A stretch of DNA of 5,205 bases from Firmicutes bacterium UBA1065 (GTDB lineage: Bacteria > Bacillota > Clostridia > Tissierellales > Sedimentibacteraceae), in NCBI GenBank assembly GCA_002316225.1, contig DCDC01000052.1:1-5205 (forward strand). Reading direction: 5' to 3'. Below the pieces are notes generated by a model. That model had not been told where the DNA came from, did not search any database, and worked only from the letters and a program-made list of their open reading frames with translations. Shown in pieces: positions 4,549 through 5,205 of the stretch. Position 1 is the first letter of the stretch, and each line of letters opens with the position of its first letter. Both the position numbers and the translations under genes were made by a program.

Positions 4549-5205
4549 TTATGCTGTTTTTAATGGGTGCAAATAAGTGGAACACCGTTCTGACTGAATT
4601 TTATTGTGCAGTTTGTTTACATTATGTGCTAAACCAAGAAGAATACATTCTGCTAAGATATTCTTTTTTCCCTTGCACAAAAAACGTCTGAATCCCATGT
4701 CTTGTTTTATTTCCCCAAAAGCCCCTTCAGCCTGAATGCTACGATTCATCCTAAGTTCGGTTCCTTCATCACTAAGGATTCTTTCCAATGCTTCCTCACG
4801 TTTTTGCTGAAACAGTTTTGATATTTCAAGACGCTTGGTTCGTTCCTCCAATGGCTTTTTGCTGCTTCCCTTAATGCATTTTGATTTGAGAGAACATCCA
4901 TTACAATCTTCGCATGTATAACAGGTTTTCTTGCTTATATATCCAGTTTTGCTTTTACTTAACTTCGTTCCCGTTACTTCTAGCTTTTTACCATTGCTAC
5001 ATATGTAAAAGTCGTTTTCTTTGTCATAACTCATGTTTTCCTTAAGGCTAATATCAGTTTTATATTTACGTCTCTTACTAATCTCATAATTGGAAGGCTT
5101 GATAAATGCGTGTTGATTATTCTCTTCAAGATAAACGTAGTTTTCTTCACTTTCATATCCTGAGTCAGCAACTATATTTTTGTAAGTATACTTCAAATGA
5201 CTCTT
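4549..5205 (-). CDS. IS1182-family transposase, C-terminal part (5' end outside window)
   Basis: The last 218 codons of a DDE transposase are present, and the frame stays open to the window edge, so the gene is cut by the window and not shown to be broken. A TTG at 5196 is not a real start, because the family-like sequence (YKNIVADSGYESEENY) requires a much longer N-terminus. Counting from the edge, the second catalytic D is D14 (VADSGY) and the catalytic E is E160 (SIQAEGAFGEIK), followed by MGFRRFLCKGK and the helix ending LAHNVNKLH. A cysteine cluster C95-x2-C98-x2-C101-x2-C104-x5-C110 is the metal-binding-like insertion known in this family. The C-terminus ends LKTA, close to what I remember for relatives. 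The visible portion looks intact. Its 3' end points to the terminus at 4382. Confidence 0.9.
   Translation of the reverse strand, partial: KSHLKYTYKNIVADSGYESEENYVYLEENNQHAFIKPSNYEISKRRKYKTDISLKENMSYDKENDFYICSNGKKLEVTGTKLSKSKTGYISKKTCYTCEDCNGCSLKSKCIKGSSKKPLEERTKRLEISKLFQQKREEALERILSDEGTELRMNRSIQAEGAFGEIKQDMGFRRFLCKGKKNILAECILLGLAHNVNKLHNKIQSERCSTYLHPLKTA

Larger units (their letters stand above)
4382..5205 (-). mobile_element. IS1182-family insertion sequence, partial (continues past window)
   Basis: The transposase at 4549-5205 is of the IS1182 type. The terminus GGGGCTGTTGCA at 4382-4393 is the type of end found on IS1182 and several related IS families. Its partner lies beyond the window. 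Between the transposase stop and the terminal hairpin (4431-4548) I see only A+T-rich noncoding DNA. Confidence 0.8.

Noticed and set aside
1..5205. A novel defence or cargo system carried by the IS cluster
   Set aside because: Every long coding frame is a transposase or an IS66 accessory gene, and the gaps are too short to hold cargo.

Overview
The window is made entirely of insertion sequences (IS). I see no host gene, RNA gene or CRISPR array. Three transposable elements of different families sit head to tail with essentially no DNA between them: the 3' part of an ISL3-family element (about 1-1830, + strand), a complete IS66-family element (about 1831-4381, genes on the - strand), and the 3' part of an IS1182-family element (4382 to the window end, - strand). 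The A+T-rich composition, AGGAG-like ribosome binding sites, TATAAT-type -10 boxes and the IS types suggest a low-G+C Bacillota, probably a clostridium-like anaerobe. This is inference, because IS elements move between hosts.

Region 1-1830: an ISL3 transposase with an N-terminal zinc-binding and helix-turn-helix (HTH) part at 59-502 and a DDE catalytic part whose frame is open from 474 to 1808. The two parts are out of frame. They overlap around a run of eight A (476-483), where the loss of one A would give a continuous 582-residue protein. The frame is either broken or restored by slippage. A perfect 15-bp inverted repeat lies in the last codons, and a probable terminal repeat ends at 1830.

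Region 1831-4381: IS66 with tnpA (3867-4253), tnpB (3517-3873, overlapping tnpA by 7 nt) and tnpC, the DDE transposase (1864-3408). A bidirectional terminator-like hairpin and an extended -10 promoter lie between tnpB and tnpC, so tnpC may be expressed separately from tnpAB. The terminal inverted repeats match at 16 of 19 positions. A probable tnpA promoter has its -35 box inside the right repeat. The tnpA leader can form a hairpin, and RNA entering from outside the element may also mask the tnpA ribosome binding site.

Region 4382-5205: the outer end of an IS1182-type element with the typical GGGGCTGTTGCA terminus, a strong inward-facing terminator hairpin, and the last 218 codons of its transposase, which continues past the window edge.

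No new biological system is visible. The most interesting points are the nested or abutting IS junctions, the A8 frameshift site, and the RNA-level control signals of the IS66 element.
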